Below are positions 1 to 5,630 of a DNA stretch of 12,962 nucleotides, piece after piece (the stretch's first letter is position 1; the number at the start of each line of letters is the position of its first letter). Origin of the DNA: UBA9630 sp037137555 (GTDB lineage Bacteria; Patescibacteriota; Minisyncoccia; Moranbacterales; UBA2206). The stretch lies in the NCBI GenBank assembly GCA_037137555.1, contig JBAXKA010000028.1, positions 1 to 12,962 of the forward strand. Direction: 5' to 3'. Both the position numbers and the translations under genes were made by a program. Under the pieces are notes generated by a model. The model was given only the letters and a program-made list of their open reading frames with translations, was not told where the DNA came from and made no database searches.

Positions 1-2
1 GA

Positions 3-38
3 AATACTAATCCAGTTGAAAATGTAATTGAACCGTAG
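3..38 (+). CDS. Possible C-terminal tail of an upstream gene (partial)
   Basis: One plus-strand frame is open from the left edge to a TAG at 36-38 and would encode only eleven residues ending in ENVIEP. It is the only frame that would place a gene end just before the hairpin and boxA-like element at 89-131, which resembles the segments that follow other plus-strand genes here (5631-5672 and 11022-11082). With so few codons there is no homology or codon evidence, so this could be chance. Confidence 0.2.
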   Translation, partial: NTNPVENVIEP

Positions 39-88
39 ATTCTAGTGGAAGACAGAAAAAAAGAAAAAGTTTCTGTTTTCTCTAGAGT

Positions 89-131
89 TTATCTAAATTG
101 GTTATTAGATAACTCAAAAGTTCTTTAAAAA
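89..131 (+). promoter_or_regulatory. Stem-loop followed by boxA-like GTTCTTTAAAA
   Basis: TTATCTAA (89-96) and TTAGATAA (105-112) form a perfect 8-bp stem with an 8-nt loop; the stem extends by two pairs if one T is bulged. GTTCTTTAAAA follows at 120-130. The order hairpin, short spacer, GTTCTTTAAAA recurs at 11022-11082 and, with a variant motif, at 5631-5672 and 12804-12882. The motif resembles boxA (E. coli rrn TGCTCTTTAACA; GTTCTTTGAAA in many Gram-positives), and hairpin-then-boxA is the boxB-boxA order of rrn leaders. A role in antitermination is inference. Confidence 0.45.
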
Positions 132-152
132 TTAAATATCAACCACGGCCCT

Positions 153-193
153 CTCCAAAATTGTTTTGGAGGCTGTTACGCAGTAATGCGTAA
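153..193 (+). promoter_or_regulatory. Two leader hairpins upstream of the 271-570 gene
   Basis: CTCCAAAA (153-160), loop TTG, TTTTGGAG (164-171) is a perfect 8-bp stem. TTACGC (176-181) and GCGTAA (188-193) form a second, 6-bp stem. The core CAAAATTGTTTTG of the first hairpin is also the core of the TTG-loop hairpin in both copies of the 81-bp repeat (4035-4061 and 4892-4918), again 60-100 nt before a gene start. No U-tract follows, so these are more likely leader structures than terminators. Confidence 0.45.
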
Positions 194-270
194 TGTATTA
201 AAGAGTGGAGCTTGGTTGAAAAAGAATTGCCGCTTGTATCAGCGGGGTAGAAATGGAGCAGGGAGAAAAG

Positions 271-570
271 ATGGAAGTTAGAGTATACGGAAAAATTAAA
301 AGAGAATTGGTTGTGGATGCATTAAGAAGTGCTTTCGGCTGGATGCCAATAATAAGATTTATGGGAGGGGAGGAAGAAGTGTTCATCGACTTCTTTCCTT
401 GCAAGAGTCAGTATGAACAACCAGAATTCGATTTCGAGTCTATCGTTGAAAGAATTTGCGAGGTGTTGGGTAATGAAATAGCAGTCATTATCCATTCGGA
501 TGTATTAAAATATGATGGACCGTGGAAACACGGGGAGTGGGATTATAAATTTAGGAGAGCAGGTAGGTAG
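271..570 (+). CDS. Small orphan protein, about 99 aa, unknown function
   Basis: I do not recognise the product. It begins MEVRVYGKIKREL, has no obvious membrane segment or signal peptide, and mixes hydrophobic stretches (FGWMPIIRFM, VFIDFF, EIAVIIHSDVL) with a basic end (KFRRAGR), as in a small soluble alpha/beta fold. I chose the ATG at 271 because GGGAG lies at 261-265 with a 5-nt spacer, matching the other plus-strand genes. An in-frame ATG at 253 would add MEQGEK; elsewhere in the window the corresponding stretch is a separate mini-ORF (2955-2978, 4116-4142). A strong intrinsic terminator follows. It is convergent with the TrmB-like gene ending at 689. Codon use is less AT-biased than in the minus-strand genes. 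Confidence 0.7.
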   Translation: MEVRVYGKIKRELVVDALRSAFGWMPIIRFMGGEEEVFIDFFPCKSQYEQPEFDFESIVERICEVLGNEIAVIIHSDVLKYDGPWKHGEWDYKFRRAGR

Positions 571-578
571 TAGGGTTC

Positions 579-613
579 AAAGGGAATTGTTTATCACAAC
601 AATTCCCTTTTTT
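579..613 (+). terminator. Rho-independent terminator
   Basis: AAAGGGAATTGTT (579-591) pairs with AACAATTCCCTTT (598-610) around a 6-nt loop, a perfect 13-bp stem ending in six T (608-613). It ends the 271-570 transcript. The TTTTTTCTATG tail is the same as at the 5684-5717 terminator. Confidence 0.9.
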
Positions 614-658
614 CTATGGTTAAGAACGATTAGTTGTGATGGTGGGGTGAATATTGAC

Positions 659-674
659 GGGTGAGAACTCACCC
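659..674. repeat. Short inverted repeat between convergent genes
   Basis: GGGTGAG (659-665) and CTCACCC (668-674) form a 7-bp stem (effectively a GAAC tetraloop), just past the end of the minus-strand TrmB-like gene. TCACCCC can instead pair with GGGGTGA at 644-650. Neither strand has a clean U-tract, so it is at best a weak terminator or 3'-end stabiliser. Confidence 0.35.
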
Positions 675-688
675 CCTTATTTTACTAA

Positions 689-1423
689 TCATTTCTTCGC
701 CATCTTCCAAAGCAAATTAAAATAATTTACATAGGATTTATAAAAATCAGCACCTTTTATCTCGATGCAAAAAACTTCTTTTTCAAAAGAAATAAGCGAG
801 ATGGAGTCGTGCCAAATATCAAAAGAAGCGGGAGATGCATATCCTTCAGGCAAAAAACGCATTTCTGAATTAACCCGCTTCAAATTTCCTGCTTCGGATC
901 GATGAGAGTCATTGAGGATCAATTTTGTTTTAATATTTTTTTTCGTGCGGATACGGTTACTTCTTTCATAGACGCCTGTTTTCATCATCACATCTCTATA
1001 ACGCATACTGACCCCAGATGAAACCATATAGGTCGTATTTGGTGGTTGCAAATCATCTTTTCTCTTGATAAATTCTCGATACGCCTTTTCTCCTTCATAA
1101 ACTCGAATTTCCTGGTGGTTTATTCGACCGACCAGTTTTTTATTTATTTCTTCAATTAGAGTTTCGGCAATAATTTCTTGTTGCTTGATATTATCCAAAA
1201 TATTTTGTGGATTAGCAATGCGAAAAACCAGTCGGTTATTTTTGGTGGTTTTCAAGATCATTTTTTTATTTTCTAATCCGTCCAATGCATCATAAGCTAC
1301 TTGACGATGCATGCCAAGTTTTTTGATCAGTGGCCCCACCGTATTTTCACCCAATTCCAAGAGCGTGTTATAGATTTTGATTTCATTCGGCGTGAGCCCG
1401 AGTTGTTTTAATTCGTTTTCCAT
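689..1423 (-). CDS. TrmB-like transcriptional regulator
   Basis: About 244 aa. An N-terminal winged helix-turn-helix typical of TrmB-like proteins (LGLTPNEIKIYNTLLELGE, then RQVAYDALDGLENKKMI) is followed by a coiled linker and a C-terminal effector-like domain. It is expected to be a cytosolic DNA-binding repressor or activator whose ligand cannot be read from sequence. It diverges from the two TrmB-like genes at the right of the window (HRQVAYDAL replaces KRTTVYDIL), so it is not a recent duplicate. I chose the ATG at 1423: it aligns with family N-termini and lies 11 nt after the stop of the upstream ATPase gene, whereas the in-frame ATG at 1459 would overlap that gene and add 12 unsupported residues. 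No Shine-Dalgarno is visible. It is probably cotranscribed with the ATPase. The stop is TGA. Confidence 0.85.
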   Translation of the reverse strand: MENELKQLGLTPNEIKIYNTLLELGENTVGPLIKKLGMHRQVAYDALDGLENKKMILKTTKNNRLVFRIANPQNILDNIKQQEIIAETLIEEINKKLVGRINHQEIRVYEGEKAYREFIKRKDDLQPPNTTYMVSSGVSMRYRDVMMKTGVYERSNRIRTKKNIKTKLILNDSHRSEAGNLKRVNSEMRFLPEGYASPASFDIWHDSISLISFEKEVFCIEIKGADFYKSYVNYFNLLWKMAKK

Positions 1424-1434
1424 AAAATTGTTGT

Positions 1435-2571
1435 TTATTTTAAATCTAAAAACTCCCAATAATTTTTCCGATTAACTAAATCTATTTTAGCATTATATCT
1501 TTGAGTAAAGTCTTCGGGAAGTTTAAATTTTTTGTTTTCATTCCATTTAAATTCAAAGCCCTCAATGATTCCATTTGCCTCCTCGACATAATCAACCTCT
1601 TTTTGATTGTAAGTTCTCCAAAAATAGGTATTGACAAAATTAAGTTCATTTGTATTATTTTTTCTTCTTTCCAGAACGCAAAAATTTTCCCAAAGAGCTC
1701 CAATATCTTGGCGTAAATCCAAGCGATTGAAATTTTCGATTAAACTATTTCTAATGCCTAGATCGCAAAAATAGATTTTGATGGATTTGGAAATTTCTTT
1801 GCGCAAATTACGACTGAGGGCGGTCAAGCGAAAAATTACAAAAGATTGCTCTAAGATATCAATATATTTTTGCACAGTCAGGCGATCGATGCCAAGTTTT
1901 GTGGCCAGCTCTTGATAGGAAACTTCTTGTCCGATTTGCAAGGACAATGATTGGAGTAAATTTTTAATAACACTGGATTTTTTCAAGCCTTCAAAAATCA
2001 GGATATCTTTATAGAGATATTTTGAAGCTATTTCTGTGAGCCTTTCTCTGGCCGAGTTTTCGTCTAAGCCAATAACTTCTGGATAACTGCCAAAGCGGAA
2101 AATATTTTCCAAACGGGATTCAATTTGAATTAAATCCTCTTTTTGACGGATTTCTTTGAGAGACAGGGGATAGAGCGTGAAAGTAAAAGTCCTTCCGGTT
2201 AATGGCTCGGAAATTTTTTGAGCCAAGTCGAAACTGGTCGATCCCGTGGCGATAATTTGCAACTCAGGATAGGTGTCAACTATAATTTTGAGAATTAAGC
2301 CAATATTGGGAATATATTGGGCTTCATCCAGCACAATTAAGCGGTTATTACCTAAAAAGGCCTTTAATCTTTCCGCATCAGGCACAGACAGTGCTTCTTG
2401 TACCGGAAGTAGTTCACAATTCAAATAACGCCCAGACTCGCCATATTCGGCTAAAATATTCTTTGCTAGGGTGGTTTTTCCTACCTGACGAGCGCCATAA
2501 AGAACAATAATTTTTCCTTTAAAAAGACGTTCTTTGATTAATTTTTCGATTGATCTTGAGATGTAATTCAT
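1435..2571 (-). CDS. AAA-type ATPase with DUF4143 C-terminal domain
   Basis: 378 aa, typical of the AAA_14/DUF4143 family. Walker A is GARQVGKT (about residues 26-33), Walker B LIVLDEAQ (78-85), and a sensor-like ATGSTSFDL lies near 108-116, followed by LTGR. A winged-helix-like middle region (TKLGIDRLTVQKYIDILEQ) leads to a C-terminal part with EVD (325-327) and EFK (340-342), the spacing of a PD-(D/E)XK nuclease-like core. The family is common in archaea and CPR bacteria; its function is poorly defined and its members are often lineage-expanded. The ATG at 2571 has no Shine-Dalgarno. A proximal promoter (2605-2633) and a perfect distal promoter (2835-2863) lie upstream. The TrmB-like gene follows after 11 nt, suggesting a two-gene operon. 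Confidence 0.88.
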   Translation of the reverse strand: MNYISRSIEKLIKERLFKGKIIVLYGARQVGKTTLAKNILAEYGESGRYLNCELLPVQEALSVPDAERLKAFLGNNRLIVLDEAQYIPNIGLILKIIVDTYPELQIIATGSTSFDLAQKISEPLTGRTFTFTLYPLSLKEIRQKEDLIQIESRLENIFRFGSYPEVIGLDENSARERLTEIASKYLYKDILIFEGLKKSSVIKNLLQSLSLQIGQEVSYQELATKLGIDRLTVQKYIDILEQSFVIFRLTALSRNLRKEISKSIKIYFCDLGIRNSLIENFNRLDLRQDIGALWENFCVLERRKNNTNELNFVNTYFWRTYNQKEVDYVEEANGIIEGFEFKWNENKKFKLPEDFTQRYNAKIDLVNRKNYWEFLDLK

Positions 2572-2604
2572 AGAATTTCAATAAATAATGAGATTATATT
2601 ATCA

Positions 2605-2633
2605 ATATTATCATTAAAAATGATATTTGTCAA
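2605..2633 (-). promoter_or_regulatory. Proximal promoter of the ATPase-TrmB operon with palindrome in the spacer
   Basis: On the minus strand, TTGACA (2633-2628), a 17-nt spacer and TAATAT (2610-2605) form a good sigma-70 promoter about 30 nt before the ATPase start. TATCATT-AAA-AATGATA (2609-2625), a 7-bp-arm palindrome, fills most of the spacer, where a bound repressor would block polymerase. Confidence 0.6.
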
Positions 2634-2647
2634 TTAAAATATAATTA

Positions 2648-2761
2648 AATCCACCTCATCCCCGCCGTGGCGGGGGCACCTTCTCCTTGCTAAGGAGAAG
2701 GGCTTTCTTCTGTATTTTGGCCCCTCTCCTTACTAAGGAGAGGGTTGGAGTGAGATGGATT
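2648..2761. repeat. MITE-like intergenic repeat with three internal hairpins
   Basis: The 114-bp element has imperfect terminal inverted repeats: AATCCACCTCATCCC at the left against the complement of GGAGTGAGATGGATT at the right. Inside are three perfect hairpins: CCCCGCC/GGCGGGG (2660-2675), CCTTCTCCTT/AAGGAGAAGG (2679-2701) and CCCTCTCCTT/AAGGAGAGGG (2722-2744). There is no coding capacity. The pattern resembles dispersed CTCTCCTT-type intergenic repeats that I recall from CPR genomes. No clear target-site duplication is visible. It lies between the distal and proximal promoters of the ATPase operon. Confidence 0.6.
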
Positions 2762-2834
2762 CTAATAAAAACCCCTGTTTAATTATCATCACCCTGAAAC
2801 TGACTAAATTTCAAAAATCCCTTATTCTAACTTA

Positions 2835-2863
2835 ATTATATATCAGTTTAAAACTTATGTCAA
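2835..2863 (-). promoter_or_regulatory. Perfect-consensus leftward promoter
   Basis: On the minus strand TTGACA (2863-2858), 17 nt, TATAAT (2840-2835). It fires left toward the ATPase gene at 2571, giving a leader of about 255 nt through the MITE-like repeat. Its -35 is back to back with the -35 of the rightward promoter at 2883. Both lie in an 8-bp dyad, TGTCAACA (2858-2865) and TGTTGACA (2881-2888). Confidence 0.65.
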
Positions 2864-2882
2864 CATTGTCGCAAGATTGCTG

Positions 2883-2911
2883 TTGACAATACTTGATGGG
2901 TATGCTATACT
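2883..2911 (+). promoter_or_regulatory. Consensus promoter of the five-gene orphan cassette
   Basis: TTGACA (2883-2888), 17-nt spacer, TATACT (2906-2911). Transcription would begin near 2918 and give a leader of about 60 nt with a hairpin, the micro-ORF and the GTTCTTTAAAA motif before the gene at 2978. Confidence 0.85.
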
Positions 2912-2922
2912 CCAGAGTCAAA

Positions 2923-2941
2923 TCGAGAAGCGGTTTCTCGA
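2923..2941 (+). promoter_or_regulatory. Leader hairpin abutting the micro-ORF Shine-Dalgarno
   Basis: TCGAGAA (2923-2929) pairs with TTCTCGA (2935-2941). The Shine-Dalgarno AGGAGG of the micro-ORF starts at 2941, so the stem could partly limit ribosome access. A related, imperfect stem sits at the same place before the gene at 4139 (GGTTTCTCGGGG, 4093-4104). Confidence 0.45.
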
Positions 2942-2954
2942 GGAGGCAAAAACA

Positions 2955-2978
2955 ATGTTCTTTAAAAAGGAGAAATAA
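2955..2978 (+). CDS. Leader micro-ORF MFFKKEK
   Basis: ATG at 2955 follows AGGAGG (2941-2946) at 8 nt and encodes MFFKKEK. Its TAA (2976-2978) overlaps the ATG of the next gene by one base (TAATG), and it contains both the boxA-like GTTCTTTAAAA and the next gene's Shine-Dalgarno. A near-identical unit precedes the gene at 4139 with the overlap shifted but preserved. This supports translational coupling, although the similarity could reflect an RNA element rather than a peptide. Confidence 0.45.
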   Translation: MFFKKEK

Positions 2979-3280
2979 TGAAGATCTTGCTAAATGGCAT
3001 GACCATTAAAGTTCTTGATCGAATACGTCATTTTGTCGAAGAACAGCCATGCTTGACTAACCAAGAGCTTTGCGATTCCAACGAGTGGGGTCTCAAGCCG
3101 ATGGTGACAGTTCATAGCGTCAGACTTCAAAATGAAGTACCCTTTCCATCTGTTTCAGGTCAGTTTGTGATGATGTTTGAAATCGAAGTTGAAATAGATA
3201 AATCTGATCCGAATAGCGTAGCTGTCGTCAGGGCAATCATGGAGATTGTCTATGACGATCACGGTATTGATTTTTCATGA
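2978..3280 (+). CDS. Small orphan protein, 100 aa, first gene of the cassette
   Basis: I do not recognise this protein. It starts MKILLNGMTIKVLDRIRHFVEE, is soluble-looking, and has a predicted strand run in its second half (QFVMMFEIEVEIDKSDPN) and an acidic end (VYDDHGIDFS). There is one Cys each in EQPCLTN and ELCDS, possibly structural. AAGGAG at 2967-2972 with a 5-nt spacer fixes the start, which also overlaps the stop of a leader micro-ORF. A consensus promoter lies 67 nt upstream. The receiver-like gene follows 40 nt downstream without a terminator, so the two are probably cotranscribed. Confidence 0.75.
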   Translation: MKILLNGMTIKVLDRIRHFVEEQPCLTNQELCDSNEWGLKPMVTVHSVRLQNEVPFPSVSGQFVMMFEIEVEIDKSDPNSVAVVRAIMEIVYDDHGIDFS

Positions 3281-3320
3281 ACATGAAAAATATTAACGTA
3301 CTTTAGAAAGGAGAAAAGAA

Positions 3321-3980
3321 ATGAAAATTTTGGTATTTGATGACAATAAGACGAACAGGGAAGCCGCTAAGGCCCAACTCAAGGGGCATGATCTCACGGT
3401 TGTCGGTACCTATGACGAGGCGAGAAAAATGCTTGGTCCACGAATCGATCACAGCAAGGTTGATGCAAATCTTAAAAGCCAGTTCGGCTATTCCAAGCAA
3501 CGCTATGGAGATAAGGATGAGTGGAAATATTGTAAGGCAAGGGTGTTAGCAGAAATTGCGGAAACAAAAGATCCTGATTTCGACATTATCCTTGCTGACC
3601 TGCTTGTTCCAGGTTCATCGCATATGATGTCCTCTGTCGTGGAGGATGAATTTATTGAAGAGGAGATGCCAGTAGGCATCTTCATTGGATTATTGGCCGC
3701 CGTCAAAACATGTGTGAAGATTGTTGCTGTCTTTACTGACAGTGACCATCATTCTCATCCAGCGTCTGCCTGTTTTGACTCCTTCAATGAAAGTGAATCT
3801 AGTCCTACGCCGTTCGTAGTTAACGGTAGCAAGGTGTTTCTTGTAAATAATAGACAATGGATTGGTCATTTCGATCCAAAAGATCTTAGCAATGAACTGG
3901 AGTATGAGGAATATGATAAGCGGTCCGACACCGTCCGCGCCAAGAAGTGGGATGCACTTCTCAAATATCTTCTTTCCTAA
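3321..3980 (+). CDS. Divergent response-regulator receiver-like protein
   Basis: 219 aa. The N-terminus MKILVFDDNKTNREAAKAQL is a classical receiver-domain first strand with the acidic pair D7-D8, followed by TVVGTYDEA as strand two. DFDIILADLLVPGSS supplies the likely phospho-acceptor D93, VAVFTDSDHH the threonine after strand four (T139), and K171 in GSKVFLVN is a candidate for the conserved lysine. About 35 extra residues separate strands two and three, and the end (191-219) is acidic then basic. No output domain is attached and no histidine kinase lies in the window. It may be a stand-alone signalling or protein-interaction module; binding of phosphate is not assured. AAGGAG at 3308-3313 (7-nt spacer) sets the start. 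The element CTTTAGAAAGGAG resembles CTTTAAAAAGGAG at 2960 and 4121. An 81-bp repeat follows. Confidence 0.75.
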   Translation: MKILVFDDNKTNREAAKAQLKGHDLTVVGTYDEARKMLGPRIDHSKVDANLKSQFGYSKQRYGDKDEWKYCKARVLAEIAETKDPDFDIILADLLVPGSSHMMSSVVEDEFIEEEMPVGIFIGLLAAVKTCVKIVAVFTDSDHHSHPASACFDSFNESESSPTPFVVNGSKVFLVNNRQWIGHFDPKDLSNELEYEEYDKRSDTVRAKKWDALLKYLLS

Positions 3981-3991
3981 AAATCACAAAA

Positions 3992-4032
3992 AGGCGAGCA
4001 TGCGTATCATCGCACTGTGCTCGCCTCCTTTT
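3992..4032 (+). terminator. Terminator- or attenuator-like hairpin in repeat copy 1
   Basis: AGGCGAGCA (3992-4000) pairs with TGCTCGCCT (4018-4026); GCG and CGC inside the loop can add an inner helix. CCTTTT follows. The U-tract is short and interrupted, so partial read-through into the gene at 4139 is likely. No promoter was seen between this hairpin and that gene. Confidence 0.55.
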
Positions 4033-4034
4033 CC

Positions 4035-4061
4035 CAAGTTTCAAAATTGTTTTGAGGCTTG
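4035..4061 (+). promoter_or_regulatory. TTG-loop hairpin of repeat copy 1
   Basis: CAAGTTTCAAAA, loop TTG, TTTTGAGGCTTG form 12 continuous pairs including two G-U. The core CAAAATTGTTTTG is shared with 153-171. It ends 3 nt before the ATG of the repeat-encoded leader ORF. Confidence 0.5.
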
Positions 4062-4115
4062 AGATGGAGGAGGAAATGTCAAACCAAGAAATGGTTTCTC
4101 GGGGAGACAAAAATA

Positions 4116-4142
4116 ATGTCCTTTAAAAAGGAGAGAAAATGA
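4116..4142 (+). CDS. Leader micro-ORF MSFKKERK
   Basis: ATG at 4116, preceded by GGGGAG (4101-4106), encodes MSFKKERK. Its TGA (4140-4142) overlaps the ATG of the 4139 gene as ATGA. It corresponds to MFFKKEK at 2955, and the surrounding bases are also conserved (GGTTTCTCG, CAAAAA, CTTTAAAAAGGAG). Coupled reinitiation on the downstream gene is the natural reading. Confidence 0.45.
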   Translation: MSFKKERK

Positions 4143-4825
4143 ACGATGAAGAGCTTGAAAAAGAAGAATTTTGTATGTATAGATATCAAGGAACACCAGA
4201 GTTGGAAGAGGTGTTTATAAAGAACAGGGAAGACTGCTTACGCCATTTGAGAAGGGGGTTTTTCTTTCTCCCTCTCCCGCAACTTGACAGGCGTGACAAG
4301 CTGAGAAGAAAAAATATGATAAACAACGCGACAGAAACAGGAAAGAGTATGGAGGTGAAGAGTGCACCGTTGAGCAATGCGGAACTAATATTGGAAAGTG
4401 GATCAGAGAATCAGTTGAGTAAAATATTTTTAACACTAAGTGAGCCTGAGCAGATCCTGTTTGTTGCTAAATTGATCTGTCTCTGGAAGGACAGGAGTAG
4501 AAGAGATGAGGCACGGAAAGTTTTTTGTGGCGAGGGGATGATGGGTCCTTCGCTATTTGAAAAAGAGCATGGCTTTCTTCATGGGCTGGATGTAGGAACT
4601 CGGCTTAATGAAGGTTATTACGATTTAATCGCAGTTTACAGTAGATTCGGTGTTGATTATTTTATGCAGATTAATATAAAAAGGGAGGGGGATCTTGTAA
4701 TCAATAATGAAAAGCTGCAAATGTTTTGGGAGAGCATGAGAAGTTTGGTAGCTCCTAGTTATGGGCGCATGATTGAGTATGATGGAAATGATACATCGAT
4801 GCTCCATTACTATACTAATCCGTAA
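4139..4825 (+). CDS. Orphan protein, 228 aa, unknown function
   Basis: I do not recognise this protein. The first 30 residues are acidic (NDEELEKEEF), followed by a basic stretch near 52-58 (RRDKLRRK) and a low-complexity linker. The C-terminal half looks like a compact domain (LSEPEQILFVAKLICLW, FEKEHGFLHGLDVG, YYDLIAVYSRFGVDYF). No transmembrane segment is convincing; FFFLPLP near 41-47 is too short. The start is supported by AAGGAG at 4128-4133 with a 5-nt spacer and by the ATGA overlap with a leader micro-ORF. It sits between the two copies of the 81-bp repeat, so repeat and gene may have been duplicated or mobilised as a unit, although the neighbouring proteins are not visibly similar. 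Confidence 0.7.
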   Translation: MNDEELEKEEFCMYRYQGTPELEEVFIKNREDCLRHLRRGFFFLPLPQLDRRDKLRRKNMINNATETGKSMEVKSAPLSNAELILESGSENQLSKIFLTLSEPEQILFVAKLICLWKDRSRRDEARKVFCGEGMMGPSLFEKEHGFLHGLDVGTRLNEGYYDLIAVYSRFGVDYFMQINIKREGDLVINNEKLQMFWESMRSLVAPSYGRMIEYDGNDTSMLHYYTNP

Positions 4826-4847
4826 ATACTCCTTAATTTAATATTTT

Positions 4848-4928
4848 AAGGCGAGCACGCGTATCATCGCACTGTGCTCGCCTCCTTTTCCCAAGTTTCA
4901 AAATTGTTTTGAGGCTTGAGATGGAGGA
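4848..4928 (+). repeat. 81-bp intercistronic repeat, copy 2
   Basis: Second copy of 3991-4071 (80 of 81 identical). C at 4858 extends the outer hairpin to a perfect 10 bp (AGGCGAGCAC/GTGCTCGCCT, 4849-4883). The TTG-loop hairpin lies at 4892-4918 and the terminal ATGGAGGA at 4921-4928. It lies between the genes at 4139 and 4974. Confidence 0.9.
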
Positions 4929-4977
4929 AAAACGAAAGAAGTACCTTAAAAATTTCATAAAAAGGAGAATGAGATGA
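4921..4977 (+). CDS. Basic leader ORF, 18 aa, coupled to the next gene
   Basis: The ATG at the right end of the repeat opens an 18-codon frame, MEEKRKKYLKNFIKRRMR, with nine Lys/Arg. Its TGA (4975-4977) overlaps the ATG at 4974 as ATGA. GAGG at 4911-4914 could serve as its Shine-Dalgarno but lies in the hairpin stem. This is the third case in the cassette where a lysine/arginine-rich short frame ends exactly on the next start codon. Confidence 0.45.
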   Translation: MEEKRKKYLKNFIKRRMR

Positions 4978-5285
4978 GTTCATTGAATTCTAAACTTGAA
5001 AATCGCATTGAGAAGAAAATAGACAAAAGGACTTTATTGAACATAATAAAGAGAACAATTTTAGTGACCTATTTCAATGTTGTGTATGAGTATAATAGCT
5101 GTGAGTTTGATTTTTTGAGAGATGAGAATATCGATGAAACAGTTTTGACGCTTGTGATGCGTGAAATTGCGGAGGAATTCTTCAGGGAGGAGCGTTTCGT
5201 TCATGCTTTTAAAGCGGCGAAATTTATTGGTTATAAGGAAATACTTTCTTTGATTCCAGCCGAAGATATAGATGGTGAAAATTGA
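4974..5285 (+). CDS. Orphan helical protein, 103 aa
   Basis: I do not recognise this protein. It is charged and probably mostly helical, with a lysine-rich start (LENRIEKKIDKRTLLNIIKRT), a hydrophobic centre (ILVTYFNVVYEY), then helical stretches (LTLVMREIAEEFF, FVHAFKAAKFIGYKEILSLI). No catalytic signature is visible. AAGGAG at 4962-4967 with a 6-nt spacer supports the ATG at 4974, whose first bases overlap the stop of the upstream 18-codon frame. The next cassette gene starts 23 nt later with a stronger Shine-Dalgarno, so the pair is almost certainly cotranscribed. Confidence 0.7.
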   Translation: MSSLNSKLENRIEKKIDKRTLLNIIKRTILVTYFNVVYEYNSCEFDFLRDENIDETVLTLVMREIAEEFFREERFVHAFKAAKFIGYKEILSLIPAEDIDGEN

Positions 5286-5308
5286 TTCATTACAAAAAGG
5301 AGGATTAT

Positions 5309-5569
5309 ATGAATATACAAGTCGTAAAGAAACTCTTTCAGAAATTAAAAGAGCTGAAGAAGCAAGATCGAATTTTTGTGGATGGAAAAAGGTTTGCACC
5401 AAATTGTCGCCACGAGACCACACAAATCGCATGCATGGTTTTGTATGGTATCACAGAAGAACTGCCGTCTCAAATGATGATGGGTGATAGTAATGTATGT
5501 CCGGAAGAATTGGATAAATATTTGTTGGTGGTGGAAGAATTTTTAAATGTTTTTTACAAAAAAATATGA
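5309..5569 (+). CDS. Orphan protein, 86 aa, last gene of the cassette
   Basis: I do not recognise this protein. It has an N-terminal basic helix (VVKKLFQKLKELKKQ), a central segment with Cys-Arg-His (PNCRHETTQIAC) and a C-terminal hydrophobic helix (LDKYLLVVEEFLNVFYKK). The Cys/His residues are too few and too irregular for a zinc-finger call. The ATG at 5309 is favoured over an in-frame TTG at 5282 because AAGGAGG lies at 5297-5303 with a 5-nt spacer. A hairpin, a boxA-like variant and a strong terminator follow, ending the cassette. Confidence 0.7.
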   Translation: MNIQVVKKLFQKLKELKKQDRIFVDGKRFAPNCRHETTQIACMVLYGITEELPSQMMMGDSNVCPEELDKYLLVVEEFLNVFYKKI

Positions 5570-5630
5570 GGCAGATAAAATTATCAGTGTCATTCTTGAA
5601 AAAAATAAAAAAATTAAGTGGGTGAATTAG

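Larger units (their letters stand above)
3991..4071 (+). repeat. 81-bp intercistronic repeat, copy 1
   Basis: Identical to 4848-4928 except at 4001 (T here, C there). It holds a terminator-like hairpin (3992-4026), a 12-bp TTG-loop hairpin (4035-4061) and a terminal ATGGAGGA (4064-4071) that can start a short leader ORF of 20 codons (4064-4126). It begins 11 bp after one gene and ends 68 nt before the next. Confidence 0.9.

Noticed and set aside
1459..1459. Upstream ATG extending the first TrmB-like gene by 12 residues
   Set aside because: It overlaps the end of the ATPase gene, has no Shine-Dalgarno, and the added residues precede the conserved family N-terminus.
4186..4436. Minus-strand frames opposite the 4139-4825 gene, including a leucine/serine-rich one
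   Set aside because: They lie antisense to a gene with a strong Shine-Dalgarno and coupled leader, have no promoter or ribosome site, and their composition is what the antisense of a lysine/arginine-rich sequence gives.
3991..4928. CRISPR array
   Set aside because: Only two copies of an 81-bp unit, separated by a complete 228-codon gene, with no cas gene; this is not a repeat-spacer structure.
689..5285. UGA read as glycine (Gracilibacteria/SR1-type code)
   Set aside because: TGA ends the genes at 689, 3280 and 5285 where family length or the next start fits, and long proteins such as PolA use ordinary glycine codons without internal TGA.
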